Below, in pieces: positions 44,389 through 53,480 of a stretch of DNA of 64,000 nt. Source of the DNA: JAFDWI01 sp040255345 (lineage in GTDB: Bacteria > Actinomycetota > Acidimicrobiia > Acidimicrobiales > Iamiaceae); the NCBI GenBank assembly GCA_040255345.1, contig JBDZUV010000001.1:1-64000 (forward strand). The letters are read 5' to 3'. The position numbers and the translations under genes are program-made. The notes below the pieces were generated by a model. It did not search any database and was not told the origin of the DNA. It saw only the letters and a list, made by a program, of their open reading frames with translations. Each line of letters opens with the position of its first letter. Position 1 is the first letter of the stretch.

Positions 44389-45460
44389 AACCACCTCACT
44401 CGCCCAACTGGATCCGGTCGGACCCGTCGACGGCGCCGTCGATCTCGACGACCTCGTCGTGACCGGTGGCCGCAAGAAGACGGGGATGGGTTTCACCTTC
44501 TGGCTCGCCATCGGTTGGATCGGGCTGGTCGTGTTCGGTGCGGTGTTCCAACCGCTCCTTCCGCTGCAGTCCACCACCAAGCCGGATGCCTGCTCGACGT
44601 ACGCGGCGACGATGGAGAACTACGGCATCAGCGGCACCGCCGCCCAGCTCTACGGCAACGCGCAGGCGGACACCCCCCAGCAGGCCCAGCAGATGGCCGA
44701 CCAGGGAGTCACCCCGTCACCGGAATCGGTCGCTTCGTGCCCCAACCCGACCCTCGATTCGAAGACCAACGCCTACCCCAGCGCGAAGCACTGGCTGGGA
44801 ACCGACTCGGCGGGGCGTGACACGTTCTCCCGGATCGTGTCGGGTGCGCAGGTCGCCCTGCTCGTGGGCGTGGTCGCCGTCGGCGTGGGCATGCTGCTGG
44901 GGACGCTCATCGGCATGATCGCCGGGTACTTCCGGGGGGCGACCGAAGGCATCATGATGACGGTGGTGGACATCGCCCTCGCCTTCCCCGCCCTGATCCT
45001 GGCGATCGCCATCGTGGCGTTCCGCGGGCAGTCACTGTTCAACGTGTGCTTCGCGATCGCGGTCGTGGCGACGCCCGGGTTCGCGCGTCTCTCGCGCAGC
45101 GCCGCACTCACGTTCTCCGAACGTGAGTTCGTCATGGCGGCACGGGTGATGGGGGCCTCACACCGGCGCATCATCTTCCGCGAGTTGCTGCCGAACGTCG
45201 CGCTGCCGGTCATCGCGTTCTATCTGCTCGCGGTGGCGATCGCGATCGTCGCCGAGGGCGGCCTGGCCTTCCTGGGGCTGTCGGTTCCGCCGCCTCGACC
45301 CAGTTGGGGCACGATGATCCAAGATGGCTACAACGTGATCAACGACTCGCCGTTCGTCGTGATGGTGCCATCGATGGTGATGTTCATCACGGTGCTGGCG
45401 TTCAACTACATCGGCGACCGGTTCCGGGAACGCTTCGACGTGAAAGAGGCCGCACTGTGA
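44381..45460 (+). CDS. ABC peptide/nickel-type permease (DppC family)
   Basis: 359-residue DppC-type permease. Cytoplasmic N-terminal extension, one helix (about 38-60), then an extended extracytoplasmic region with C71 and C120, the canonical YPSAKHWLGTDSAGRD motif, and the core of five helices with the coupling loop VMAARVMGASHRRIIFRELLPN. The insert between first helix and core parallels that in the DppB partner. GTGA overlap with the following ATPase gene. Confidence 0.9.
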   Translation: MPETTSLAQLDPVGPVDGAVDLDDLVVTGGRKKTGMGFTFWLAIGWIGLVVFGAVFQPLLPLQSTTKPDACSTYAATMENYGISGTAAQLYGNAQADTPQQAQQMADQGVTPSPESVASCPNPTLDSKTNAYPSAKHWLGTDSAGRDTFSRIVSGAQVALLVGVVAVGVGMLLGTLIGMIAGYFRGATEGIMMTVVDIALAFPALILAIAIVAFRGQSLFNVCFAIAVVATPGFARLSRSAALTFSEREFVMAARVMGASHRRIIFRELLPNVALPVIAFYLLAVAIAIVAEGGLAFLGLSVPPPRPSWGTMIQDGYNVINDSPFVVMVPSMVMFITVLAFNYIGDRFRERFDVKEAAL

Positions 45461-46719
45461 GTCCGGAAGTGTCGACGAAGGCGCCCAAGACCGGGTTGGC
45501 GTCACTGGGTCTCGATCCGAAGCCGAACGCACCGCTGCTCGAGATCGAAGACCTGCGCACCCATTTCGAGCTCGCGAACGGCACCGTCCACGCCGTGGAC
45601 GGCGTGTCGCTCCAGGTGCACCGCCGCACCACGCTCGGCATCGTGGGCGAGTCCGGGTCGGGAAAGACCGTGCTGAGCCGTTCCGCGATGGGACTGCTCC
45701 AGGCGGCCAATCTCGCTCAGAGCGGCGAGGTGCGCTACCAGGGCCACGACATCGTCGGCATGCCCGAGAAGCAGCGGCGTCGGCTGTGGGGCACCGAGAT
45801 GGCGATGGTGTTCCAAGACCCGATGACCTCGCTCAACCCGGTCATGAAGATCGGGCAACAGATCACCGAGTCGTTGCGCTACCACCTGGGGATGTCCAAG
45901 TCGGAGGCGCGGGAAACCGCACTTGCCGGGTTGCGGGCGGTCGGAATTCCTGCCGCGGAGCAACGGATCGACGAGTACCCCCACCAGCTTTCTGGCGGGA
46001 TGCGTCAGCGGGTCACGATCGCGGTGGCGCTCGCGTGTGGTCCCAAGCTGTTGTTCGCGGACGAACCGACGACGGCCCTCGACGTCACCGTCCAGGCCCA
46101 GATCCTGGACCTGTTGGATCACCAACGGCGTGAACGCAACATGGGCATGATCTTGGTCACCCACGACCTGGGTGTGGTCGCCGGTCGCGCCGACGTGGTC
46201 GCCGTGATGTACGCCGGCCAGGTCGTCGAGCTCGCTCCGACCGAAGAGCTGTTCACGCACGTGCGCATGCCCTACACCGAAGCGCTGCTGCAGGCGATCC
46301 CGAAGCTGAACCAGCCGAGCCACACGAAATTGAACGTGATCAGTGGTCGGCCACCGGATCTGATCCGGCCGCCGAAGGGTTGCCGCTTCGCCCCGCGCTG
46401 CCCCTATGCCCAGCCCAAGTGCATCGCCGAAGCCCCGCCGTTGGTGGAGTCGTCGACGCCGGGCCATTTCTACCGCTGCTGGTTCCCGGTGAACACCTCG
46501 GCCGACGATGCCCCGGTGAACGGTAACCACCAGGACACGAAGAACCAGGCGGGACACGCCGAGACGACGGCCTCGCCGCTGGTCGGCAGCCAGCAGGGCA
46601 CGGCGAGCCAGGCGGGCGGTGTCGAGGTGGCCACTGCGGCGTCCGCCACGGTGACCGACCACCAGATCTTCCCGGTCGAATCCGGCGCCACCGATGACAC
46701 CGACGACGTGAAGGATTGA
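45457..46719 (+). CDS. ABC importer ATPase (DppD-like)
   Basis: 420-residue ATPase of the oligopeptide/dipeptide family. Walker A GESGSGKT, signature LSGGMRQR, Walker B LLFADEPTTALD, and the C-terminal oligopeptide-ABC region with CRFAPRCPYAQPKC, a cysteine motif that in OppD/DppD relatives can carry a 4Fe-4S cluster. The last 90 residues are low-complexity (Thr/Ala/Gln). Start GTG overlaps the DppC stop. Confidence 0.9.
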   Translation: MSPEVSTKAPKTGLASLGLDPKPNAPLLEIEDLRTHFELANGTVHAVDGVSLQVHRRTTLGIVGESGSGKTVLSRSAMGLLQAANLAQSGEVRYQGHDIVGMPEKQRRRLWGTEMAMVFQDPMTSLNPVMKIGQQITESLRYHLGMSKSEARETALAGLRAVGIPAAEQRIDEYPHQLSGGMRQRVTIAVALACGPKLLFADEPTTALDVTVQAQILDLLDHQRRERNMGMILVTHDLGVVAGRADVVAVMYAGQVVELAPTEELFTHVRMPYTEALLQAIPKLNQPSHTKLNVISGRPPDLIRPPKGCRFAPRCPYAQPKCIAEAPPLVESSTPGHFYRCWFPVNTSADDAPVNGNHQDTKNQAGHAETTASPLVGSQQGTASQAGGVEVATAASATVTDHQIFPVESGATDDTDDVKD

Positions 46720-46720
46720 G

Positions 46721-47755
46721 ATGAGCGAACCCGGTACCGCCCAATTGCGTGACCAGTCGTTGTTGCGGGTGGAACACCTCGTTGTCGAGTTTCCGGCCGG
46801 TCGCGGCCGGAAGGTGCACGCGGTCAGTGACTTCAGCATCGATCTGGCCGAAGGCGAGACCCTCGGCCTGGTGGGCGAATCCGGATGCGGAAAGTCCACG
46901 ACGGGGCGGGCGATCATGCAGCTCCCGCCGCCGACCTCGGGCTCGGTGTCCTTCGGCGGCACCGAGTTCACCAAACTGTCCAAGCGGGAACTGCGCCGGC
47001 AGCGACCCCGGATGCAGATGATCTTCCAGGACCCGATCTCGTCGTTGAACCCGCGCCGCAAGGTCGGCGACATCGTCGCCGAACCCCTCGAGATCTGGGA
47101 GATCGGCACACCGGAGGAACGCCAGGCGAAGGTCCGCGAGGTTCTCGACGCCTGCGGTCTCGATCCGGATGCCACGATGGACAAGTACCCCCACGAGTTC
47201 TCGGGCGGTCAGTGCCAGCGCATCTGTGTCGCCCGTGCGCTGGTGCTCGATCCCGAGGTCATCATCTGCGACGAGCCCGTCTCCGCGCTCGACGTGTCGG
47301 TCCAGGCACAGATTCTGAACCTGCTCGAGGACATGAAGGATCGTTATGGCCTCACGCTGGTGTTCATCGCCCACGACCTCGCGGTCGTCAAGAACGTCTC
47401 CGATCGGGTCGCGGTGATGTATCTGGGCAAACTGTGTGAGACCGGGACCCCCGAGGAGGTCTACGGATCGCCGGCGCACCCCTACACCGCGGCCCTGCTC
47501 GCGTCGATCCCCTCGCCCGAGTTCCGTGCCGACGAGGAACGGGAGCCACCGTTGTCGGGTGAGCTGCCCTCGCCGATCGACCCGCCCAGCGGCTGCCGGT
47601 TCCGCACCCGTTGCCCGTCTGCACAGGAGATCTGTGGACGGGTCGAACCCGAGGTGCGCGACGTCGGTGGCGGGCACTACGTGGCGTGCCACTTTCCCCT
47701 GGTCGGCGAGGTGAGCGCGGACGCCGCGAACGAGCCGGTCGCCGTCGACGCCTGA
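46721..47755 (+). CDS. ABC importer ATPase (DppF-like)
   Basis: 344-residue partner ATPase. Walker A GESGCGKST, Walker B VIICDEPVSALD, D-loop and H-loop (AHDLAVV) are intact. The signature reads FSGGQCQRI, with cysteine where most ABC proteins have arginine after LSGGQ. The C-terminal cysteine motif CRFRTRCPSAQEIC is present. One base separates it from the stop of the DppD-like gene. Together the four genes form a heteromeric importer with no solute-binding protein nearby. Confidence 0.9.
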   Translation: MSEPGTAQLRDQSLLRVEHLVVEFPAGRGRKVHAVSDFSIDLAEGETLGLVGESGCGKSTTGRAIMQLPPPTSGSVSFGGTEFTKLSKRELRRQRPRMQMIFQDPISSLNPRRKVGDIVAEPLEIWEIGTPEERQAKVREVLDACGLDPDATMDKYPHEFSGGQCQRICVARALVLDPEVIICDEPVSALDVSVQAQILNLLEDMKDRYGLTLVFIAHDLAVVKNVSDRVAVMYLGKLCETGTPEEVYGSPAHPYTAALLASIPSPEFRADEEREPPLSGELPSPIDPPSGCRFRTRCPSAQEICGRVEPEVRDVGGGHYVACHFPLVGEVSADAANEPVAVDA

Positions 47756-47810
47756 CCGCCCGGGCGGCCGGCTCCGGGGATCGGTCCGCCGGTGTGCAAG
47801 GATTGCGGAC

Positions 47811-48287
47811 ATGGCCCAACCTCCCGCCTTCCAGATCGACACCGACACCGTGTACCGCGCGACGATCACGACCGACCGCGGCACGATCGTCGCGGATCTC
47901 GATCCGCAGCTCGCGCCCAACACCGTCAACCACTTCGTCGTCCAGGCACGCGACGGTTTCTATGACGGGCTGACCTTCCATCGCGTCGTGCCCGAGTTCG
48001 TGATCCAGGGCGGTGACCCCGACGGCACCGGTCGTGGCGGACCGGGCTACCAGTTCGCCGACGAGCCGGTCAAGGGCGAGTACACCGACGGTGCGGTGGC
48101 GATGGCGAATGCGGGACCCGACACCAACGGGTCGCAGTTCTTCATCTGCATCGACGACTGCCGGGCGAAGCTCGCGCCCAGTTACAACCTGTTCGGCCAT
48201 GTCGTCGAGGGTCTCGACGTGGCCAAGAGCATCCAGGTCGGCGACGTGATGACCTCGGTGACGATCACCGAACTGACACGGAGCTGA
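47811..48287 (+). CDS. Cyclophilin-type peptidyl-prolyl isomerase
   Basis: 158-residue cytosolic PPIase with the core FHRVVPEFVIQGGDP and the NGSQFFI substrate-groove motif, including the catalytic arginine R58. It follows the importer ATPase by 55 bases and precedes the acyl-CoA ligase by 15 bases; co-transcription is possible but not certain. Confidence 0.93.
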   Translation: MAQPPAFQIDTDTVYRATITTDRGTIVADLDPQLAPNTVNHFVVQARDGFYDGLTFHRVVPEFVIQGGDPDGTGRGGPGYQFADEPVKGEYTDGAVAMANAGPDTNGSQFFICIDDCRAKLAPSYNLFGHVVEGLDVAKSIQVGDVMTSVTITELTRS

Positions 48288-48302
48288 TCCCCCGCTCCAC
48301 CG

Positions 48303-49988
48303 ATGGACATCGCCTACACCAATCTGTTCGATCGTCTCGTCGACGAATTCGGCGACCGCGGAGCACTCGTGTGGCGGGATCGACGCCACACCTTCACCGA
48401 CGTCCGGGAGCAGGCGAACCGGTTCGCCAACGTCCTCGCCGCGCACGGACTGGGCCTACGTGCCGATCCGGAAGCCGTCGCACCTCATGTCTCACCGCAC
48501 GATCACGTCGCGCTGTATCTTCGGAACGGTACCGAATACCTGATCGCGATGCTGGGCGCGTGGCGGGCCCGGGCCGCAGCGACCAACATCAACTACCGCT
48601 ACGTCGACGACGAACTCGCCGGGGTGCTCGCCGACCAGGATTGTGCCGCGATCGTGTACCACGGTTCCTTCGCGGACACGCTCGCCCGGGTGTTGGAGCG
48701 CATCGAGACCCCACGACTGTTGCTACGGGTCGACGACGGCGCGGGAGACGAACTGCTCCCCGGTGCCCTCGACTACGACGCGGCCCTCGCCGGTGTCCCG
48801 GGTGACGCGCCGCCCCGTGACGACCACTCCCCTTCTGACCGGTACGTCCTCTACACCGGCGGCACGACCGGTGCACCCAAGGGGGTGCTGTGGCGTCAAG
48901 GCGACTTCCTGGTCAAGGCGTTGGGGTTGCGCCACGGCGACGGCTCGGAGTTCTCCGGTAGCGACGAGGTGCTGGCTCGGGCCGGTCGACGACGGCTGGT
49001 GTCGATGCCACTCCCGCCGTTCATGCACGGCGCAGCGCACTGGAATGCGTTGAGCACCTGGTTGTCGGGTGGCACGGTGGTGCTCCCCGACGAGGTGACC
49101 CGATTCGATCCCGTGGATGCACTGGAGGTGGCGGCCCGCGAGCGGGTGACCGCCACCGTGATCGTGGGCGACGCCTTCGCACGCCCGTTGGCCGACGCGC
49201 TCGATGCCGGAGCGCCGGTACCCCGGGACCTGCGCCATGTGCTCTCCAGCGGTGCGATCCTGTCGCGGCCGGTGGCCGAACGCCTGCGGGCGCATCTTCC
49301 CGAGATCCGGGTGGTCGATGTTCTCGGGTCCTCCGAAGCGGGCCGCCAGGCGCTGAAGGTGACCGCACCCGGTGAGACCCGCCGAGCCGATTTCGGACGC
49401 GACCGGGGCACCGTGGTGCTCGACGAGACGCGGAGCCGCGCACTGGAGCCCGGTGAGGACCAGATCGGGTGGATCGCCACGAGCGGACGCGTGCCGCTGG
49501 GTTATCTCGCGGATCCGGTCAAGACGGCGGCGACCTTCCCCACGATCGACGGGGTGCGGTACGTGGTGCCCGGAGATCGAGCCCGGCTCACCGCGGACGG
49601 CGACATCGAGTTGCACGGACGTGAGTCGGTCACGATCAACTCGGGCGGCGAGAAGATCTTCGCCGAGGAGGTCGAGCAGGCGATCAAGGAACATGCCGAC
49701 GTCGCCGACGTACTGGTCGTCCCGCGGCCGAGCGAGACGTGGGGGTCCGAAGTGGTCGCGATCGTCGCGCTGCACGACGGCGCGCCCGCCGACCCCGCGG
49801 CACTCGAGCGGACCGCCCGCGCACACATCGCCGGGTTCAAGATCCCGAAGGCCTTCGTGTTCGTCGACACCGTCCCCCGCTTTCCGAGTGGCAAACCCGA
49901 CTATGTGTCAGCGACGGCCGCAGCGACGGCCGCCGCCACGGCCACTGCTGAGGCCGCCGCGACGCCGACGGCGCCTGCCGCCGGTTGA
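48303..49988 (+). CDS. Acyl-CoA synthetase (FadD-type)
   Basis: 561-residue ANL-family adenylate-forming enzyme. P-loop YTGGTTGAPKG, A5 motif SSEAG, hinge and the A10 lysine in FPSGKPDY. Activates a fatty or aryl acid to its CoA thioester in the cytosol. The C-terminus ends in an Ala/Thr-rich low-complexity tail. Chain-length specificity cannot be read. Confidence 0.9.
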   Translation: MDIAYTNLFDRLVDEFGDRGALVWRDRRHTFTDVREQANRFANVLAAHGLGLRADPEAVAPHVSPHDHVALYLRNGTEYLIAMLGAWRARAAATNINYRYVDDELAGVLADQDCAAIVYHGSFADTLARVLERIETPRLLLRVDDGAGDELLPGALDYDAALAGVPGDAPPRDDHSPSDRYVLYTGGTTGAPKGVLWRQGDFLVKALGLRHGDGSEFSGSDEVLARAGRRRLVSMPLPPFMHGAAHWNALSTWLSGGTVVLPDEVTRFDPVDALEVAARERVTATVIVGDAFARPLADALDAGAPVPRDLRHVLSSGAILSRPVAERLRAHLPEIRVVDVLGSSEAGRQALKVTAPGETRRADFGRDRGTVVLDETRSRALEPGEDQIGWIATSGRVPLGYLADPVKTAATFPTIDGVRYVVPGDRARLTADGDIELHGRESVTINSGGEKIFAEEVEQAIKEHADVADVLVVPRPSETWGSEVVAIVALHDGAPADPAALERTARAHIAGFKIPKAFVFVDTVPRFPSGKPDYVSATAAATAAATATAEAAATPTAPAAG

Positions 49989-50033
49989 CACGCGCCGCCG
50001 GACCCGGCCGCGACGATCGTGGAGTGCGGTCGG

Positions 50034-50237
50034 TCAGTCCTTGGTGGCGACCGCGTTCGGGGTGACGTTCATCTTCGGCTCGTAGGCCACCGACTCGACC
50101 TCGTGGGCGGTCCCGTGCACGGTGGCCCGCAGTTCGCCACGGCACGACCCGCACGGGCCCCAGAACCGCGCGGTCACCTCGCGGTCACAACGTGGGCACC
50201 GGAACGTGACGGCGTCGCGGTCGAAGTCGACATCCAT
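50034..50237 (-). CDS. Small zinc-ribbon protein
   Basis: 67 residues with CPRC (14-17) and CGSC (29-32), a two-knuckle zinc ribbon in a compact protein, followed by a short beta-rich tail. Often seen as a stand-alone small gene in this lineage; role unknown, possibly nucleic-acid or protein binding. ATG 50237; converges with the acyl-CoA ligase gene, 45 bases apart. Confidence 0.72.
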   Translation of the reverse strand: MDVDFDRDAVTFRCPRCDREVTARFWGPCGSCRGELRATVHGTAHEVESVAYEPKMNVTPNAVATKD

Positions 50238-50374
50238 GGGTCAATGGTCGCACATCCACTGCTCGCCCACCGGGTTTCCACCAACAATTCACAGGGTTTC
50301 GGGTCTTCCTTCCCACAGGGGACCCGCCGTAGGTTGCCAGGTAGTCGAATCGTCCCCGACCCGAACCGAGTCCC

Positions 50375-50728
50375 ATGGCAACCTTTCGCATTCTGGCAAC
50401 CGACGACGGCGTCCATCTGGTGGACGGAGCTGACACCTACGCGCCCGAAGGTCCGCTCACGACGTTCTTCGCCACCCGGCGGTCTTCGGGCGTCGTCGAC
50501 TCGTGGGCGACGAGAGTGGCGAGTTTCCGGACGCTGAGCATCGCGAGCATCGAGCGGGTGGCGGCCGTCTCCTCAGACCATCACGGTACGTACGCACCGG
50601 TCAGTGCCAGTGCGCACAATCCGACCGAGAGCGCTCCCCCCGCCGCATACGCGGCCGGGGTGAACCGGTCCCTGCCTTCGAGTACGAGAGCGCCGGCCAT
50701 GGCGAGCGGAAAGGCGCTCGTGGCGTAA
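50375..50728 (+). CDS. Possible small protein, overlaps neighbour
   Basis: 117-residue frame whose first 72 residues (ATG 50375 to about 50590) have strong coding character with G or C in most third positions and no competing gene. The remainder lies antisense over the end of the mannosyltransferase gene and may be spurious, so the true gene could end sooner by a frameshift not visible here. No family recognised; no strong ribosome-binding site. Confidence 0.45.
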   Translation: MATFRILATDDGVHLVDGADTYAPEGPLTTFFATRRSSGVVDSWATRVASFRTLSIASIERVAAVSSDHHGTYAPVSASAHNPTESAPPAAYAAGVNRSLPSSTRAPAMASGKALVA

Positions 50729-51693
50729 CGCTCGATCGAGTTCAGGTTCTCCGCGGACAACGCGGCCGCCAGCACGGCCGCCGCGAACACTCCGTAGGTG
50801 GCCGGCAGGCGCCAGAACACGATGATCAGCAACACGAGAAAACCGATCACGAACGGGACGTGCAGCCCCGTGGTGAACGCGTCGTGACCGGTCAGGGTGT
50901 CGGGGAGCGACCACAGCCGCTGCAAGGGAGTCTCGGTCTTGCGCAGCTCATCCTGGATCCGGACCGGCGCGAAGAAGCCGAACCCCCGCACCGACGAGTA
51001 CCAACAGAACGCCATCGCCCCCACCGGAGCCGCGACGATCGCCGCGCCCTGGGCCACGAGGCGTCGCGTCGGGCGCGGCGGCCAGTGCCGGACCACCTCC
51101 ACGAGCGCGGCGGCCGCCAGGGCCACACCGATCGGCCGGCACAGGCCGGCCGCGAGGCCGAGCACGGCGGCGAGCCACCAGCGTTGCCGGCGCAACGCCC
51201 AGATGCCCCAGACCGCCAACGCCACGAGCAGCGCCTCGGAATAGGCCCACGCGAGCACGAACGCGCCCGGGAACAGGAGCCAGAACCAGACCGACCGGTC
51301 GGCGGCCCCCACGGGGTTGCCCTCGTCGACGACGAGTCGGTGGATACCCCATGCGGCCACGACGACCGAGACCTTGGCGATCACGATGAGCGCCAGGTCG
51401 ATGTTGCCGCCGAACGGTACGGACAGGATCCGACCCAGGCTCGGATACAGCGGGAAGAACCGGATGCTCTCTGCGTTCGAGGCGACGTAGCCGTGCTCGG
51501 CGATGAACCGGTAGAACCCGCCGTCCCACGAGACCCAGCCGAGCACACCGTGGTACTGCGGTGGTCGGTGGTCCGCGCCCAGTTGGTGTCGGGTGATCGC
51601 GGTCGCCAGGACCCATCCCACGACGGTGAGCAACTGGGTCGTGACGGCGGCGATCCCGATCACTCCCAGGCGATGACGCCGCACCGCGGTCAT
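50581..51693 (-). CDS. GT-C mannosyltransferase (PIG-V-like)
   Basis: 370-residue polytopic protein with about nine hydrophobic helices and the early WDGGFYRFIAEHGY motif that holds the acidic residue of polyprenol-phosphate-sugar-dependent GT-C enzymes; it resembles bacterial PIG-V-type mannosyltransferases. Start overlaps the upstream GT39 gene's end by four bases. It probably uses polyprenol-phosphate-mannose made by the synthase at 57209-57970. Confidence 0.82.
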   Translation of the reverse strand: MTAVRRHRLGVIGIAAVTTQLLTVVGWVLATAITRHQLGADHRPPQYHGVLGWVSWDGGFYRFIAEHGYVASNAESIRFFPLYPSLGRILSVPFGGNIDLALIVIAKVSVVVAAWGIHRLVVDEGNPVGAADRSVWFWLLFPGAFVLAWAYSEALLVALAVWGIWALRRQRWWLAAVLGLAAGLCRPIGVALAAAALVEVVRHWPPRPTRRLVAQGAAIVAAPVGAMAFCWYSSVRGFGFFAPVRIQDELRKTETPLQRLWSLPDTLTGHDAFTTGLHVPFVIGFLVLLIIVFWRLPATYGVFAAAVLAAALSAENLNSIERYATSAFPLAMAGALVLEGRDRFTPAAYAAGGALSVGLCALALTGAYVP

Positions 51694-53339
51694 CGTGGTT
51701 CGAAGACCGTGACGTTCTCGCTCTCGTAGTACCGGCGCTGGGCGTCGAGGATCTGGCGATTGTCGGGGCGGTGGCCGGTGAGCGAGATGACGACGTCGGT
51801 GCAGAGTTTCTTGTGGGTGATGTAGCTCTCACTCCACACCACGAAGATCTGTTTGTCGTCGCCGGCCCGCGCGACGAGGTCGGAGGCGAAGTCTGCGGGT
51901 GACCGTGATCCGGTCCGGGCCACGTAGTCGGACCAGTTCACGATCCGTGGGTTGCTGAAGGTCGGAAAGCTCCCGACGTCGAACCCGGCGGGGAGCACCC
52001 GGACCAGCGCCGGCCCGAGTTGGTCGGGACACACCGCCACCACGTCGCCTGGTCGACCGTTCGCCGCGATGACGGCTGCCGCGTCGGCCGCCTGGGTTCT
52101 CGACATCGTGACGTTCTGATAGCACCCGGCCGCCGATGCGACGACCACCAGGGCCAACGCGCCACGTTGCACCAGCGGACCCCGGAGGACGGCGATGCCG
52201 ATGCCGGCGATGACCAGTGCGAAGGGCAGCCAGACGGCGTTGTAGCGCGGCTGGAAGGCCGAGTTCGACGCCAGCATCGTGGCGACGCCGAGCAGAATCG
52301 TGAGCCCGGCCAGCCAGGCGAGTGGCCGGCTGTGGGGGCGGGTCCGCAGATCCAGTTCGAACCGGCCGGAGGCGACTCCCACGCCGAGCAGCCCCAACAC
52401 GATGATCGCCGTGACATACCAGCCTCCCAATGCGTCGGTGGCGTTCGCCGCTCCACCGAGCGCCTCGATCGTGTTGACCACGACAGTCGGGGGCATGCTG
52501 CGAGACGCCCATGGCGTGCCCGTGTGCGCCTGCTGGTACAGCAGGGTCGGAACCCACGGGATGAACGAGATCGCGCCGACGCCCAGCGCGCCGAGCACCC
52601 ATGCGGTCGCCCTGGCCCGGGCGCGGTCGCCTGCCCGACGGGCGCGGACCAGGCGGACGATGCCGGTCACCGCTGCGGCGAGACCGAGCCACAGCGCCCA
52701 GTACTGGCTCCACAGCAACGCGCTCGTGCACACGGCGAGGCCGACGAGCGGTAGGGGGCGGGTCCGCCGCAGGGCCGAGTCGGCACACAGCCACCCGAGC
52801 AGAGCGAGGAGCATCACCAGGGAATACATGCGGTTCTCGGTGCTGTAACGGATCGCGAAGGGCAACACCGCGACCACGACGGCGGCGCTCCAGGCCACGG
52901 TCCGGCCCCCGACGCGACGGCCCACGAGCCAGGTCGCGGGGATCACGAGTACGCCGAAGACGCCGGCCAGGGACCGGATGGCGGTGTTCGACGTGCCGAC
53001 CAGGTCCATCCACCAGTGCAACAGGAAGTAGTACAGCGGCGGATGGCCGTCGTTTCTGAGCACGTCGGGGATCTGGTGCAGCGGATGGGCGGCGATGTTG
53101 ACCGTGAGCGCCTCGTCGAGCCACATGGGCGACCGCGTCCAGAAACGCAGGCCGACGGCGACGACCCCGACCGCGCAGAGCCCGGCGATGTCGAACCACC
53201 GGTAGGGCCCGGTGAGCGCCGGAAAAGCGCGCTCCGGGATCTCGTCGCCGGCGATCTCGCCGGGGGTGCCGTCGTGGTCGGATGGTCCGGCTGTGGCCGG
53301 GGCGCGACGAGTCGCCCCCGATGGTGTCGACGATGCCAT
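51690..53339 (-). CDS. GT-C glycosyltransferase (family 39-like)
   Basis: 549-residue integral membrane protein with about 11 helices. The SPMWLDEA motif near residue 70 carries the DE pair typical of protein-O-mannosyltransferase and ArnT-like enzymes, followed by HPPLYYFLLHWW. An extracytoplasmic C-terminal domain of about 120 residues follows the last helix. Transfers a sugar from a polyprenol phosphate to an acceptor outside the membrane. First gene of the pair with the PIG-V-like enzyme. Confidence 0.85.
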   Translation of the reverse strand: MASSTPSGATRRAPATAGPSDHDGTPGEIAGDEIPERAFPALTGPYRWFDIAGLCAVGVVAVGLRFWTRSPMWLDEALTVNIAAHPLHQIPDVLRNDGHPPLYYFLLHWWMDLVGTSNTAIRSLAGVFGVLVIPATWLVGRRVGGRTVAWSAAVVVAVLPFAIRYSTENRMYSLVMLLALLGWLCADSALRRTRPLPLVGLAVCTSALLWSQYWALWLGLAAAVTGIVRLVRARRAGDRARARATAWVLGALGVGAISFIPWVPTLLYQQAHTGTPWASRSMPPTVVVNTIEALGGAANATDALGGWYVTAIIVLGLLGVGVASGRFELDLRTRPHSRPLAWLAGLTILLGVATMLASNSAFQPRYNAVWLPFALVIAGIGIAVLRGPLVQRGALALVVVASAAGCYQNVTMSRTQAADAAAVIAANGRPGDVVAVCPDQLGPALVRVLPAGFDVGSFPTFSNPRIVNWSDYVARTGSRSPADFASDLVARAGDDKQIFVVWSESYITHKKLCTDVVISLTGHRPDNRQILDAQRRYYESENVTVFEPR

Positions 53340-53480
53340 GAAGAGTGAAGACTAGAGCCCGGGCGGAGGCTCCACGTGGATCGGACCCGGCCGTGGATGG
53401 ACCCGGATCGACCGGGGCGAAATCGTGGAGAACTACCCTGAGTCGGCCGAGGAGTCGACGAAACGAGTTGGGCACCGACC

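Noticed and set aside
49915..49987. Ala/Thr-rich repeats at the end of the acyl-CoA ligase gene as a frameshift artefact.
   Set aside because: The frame stays open with normal codon use to a proper stop, and such tails are common in GC-rich genomes.
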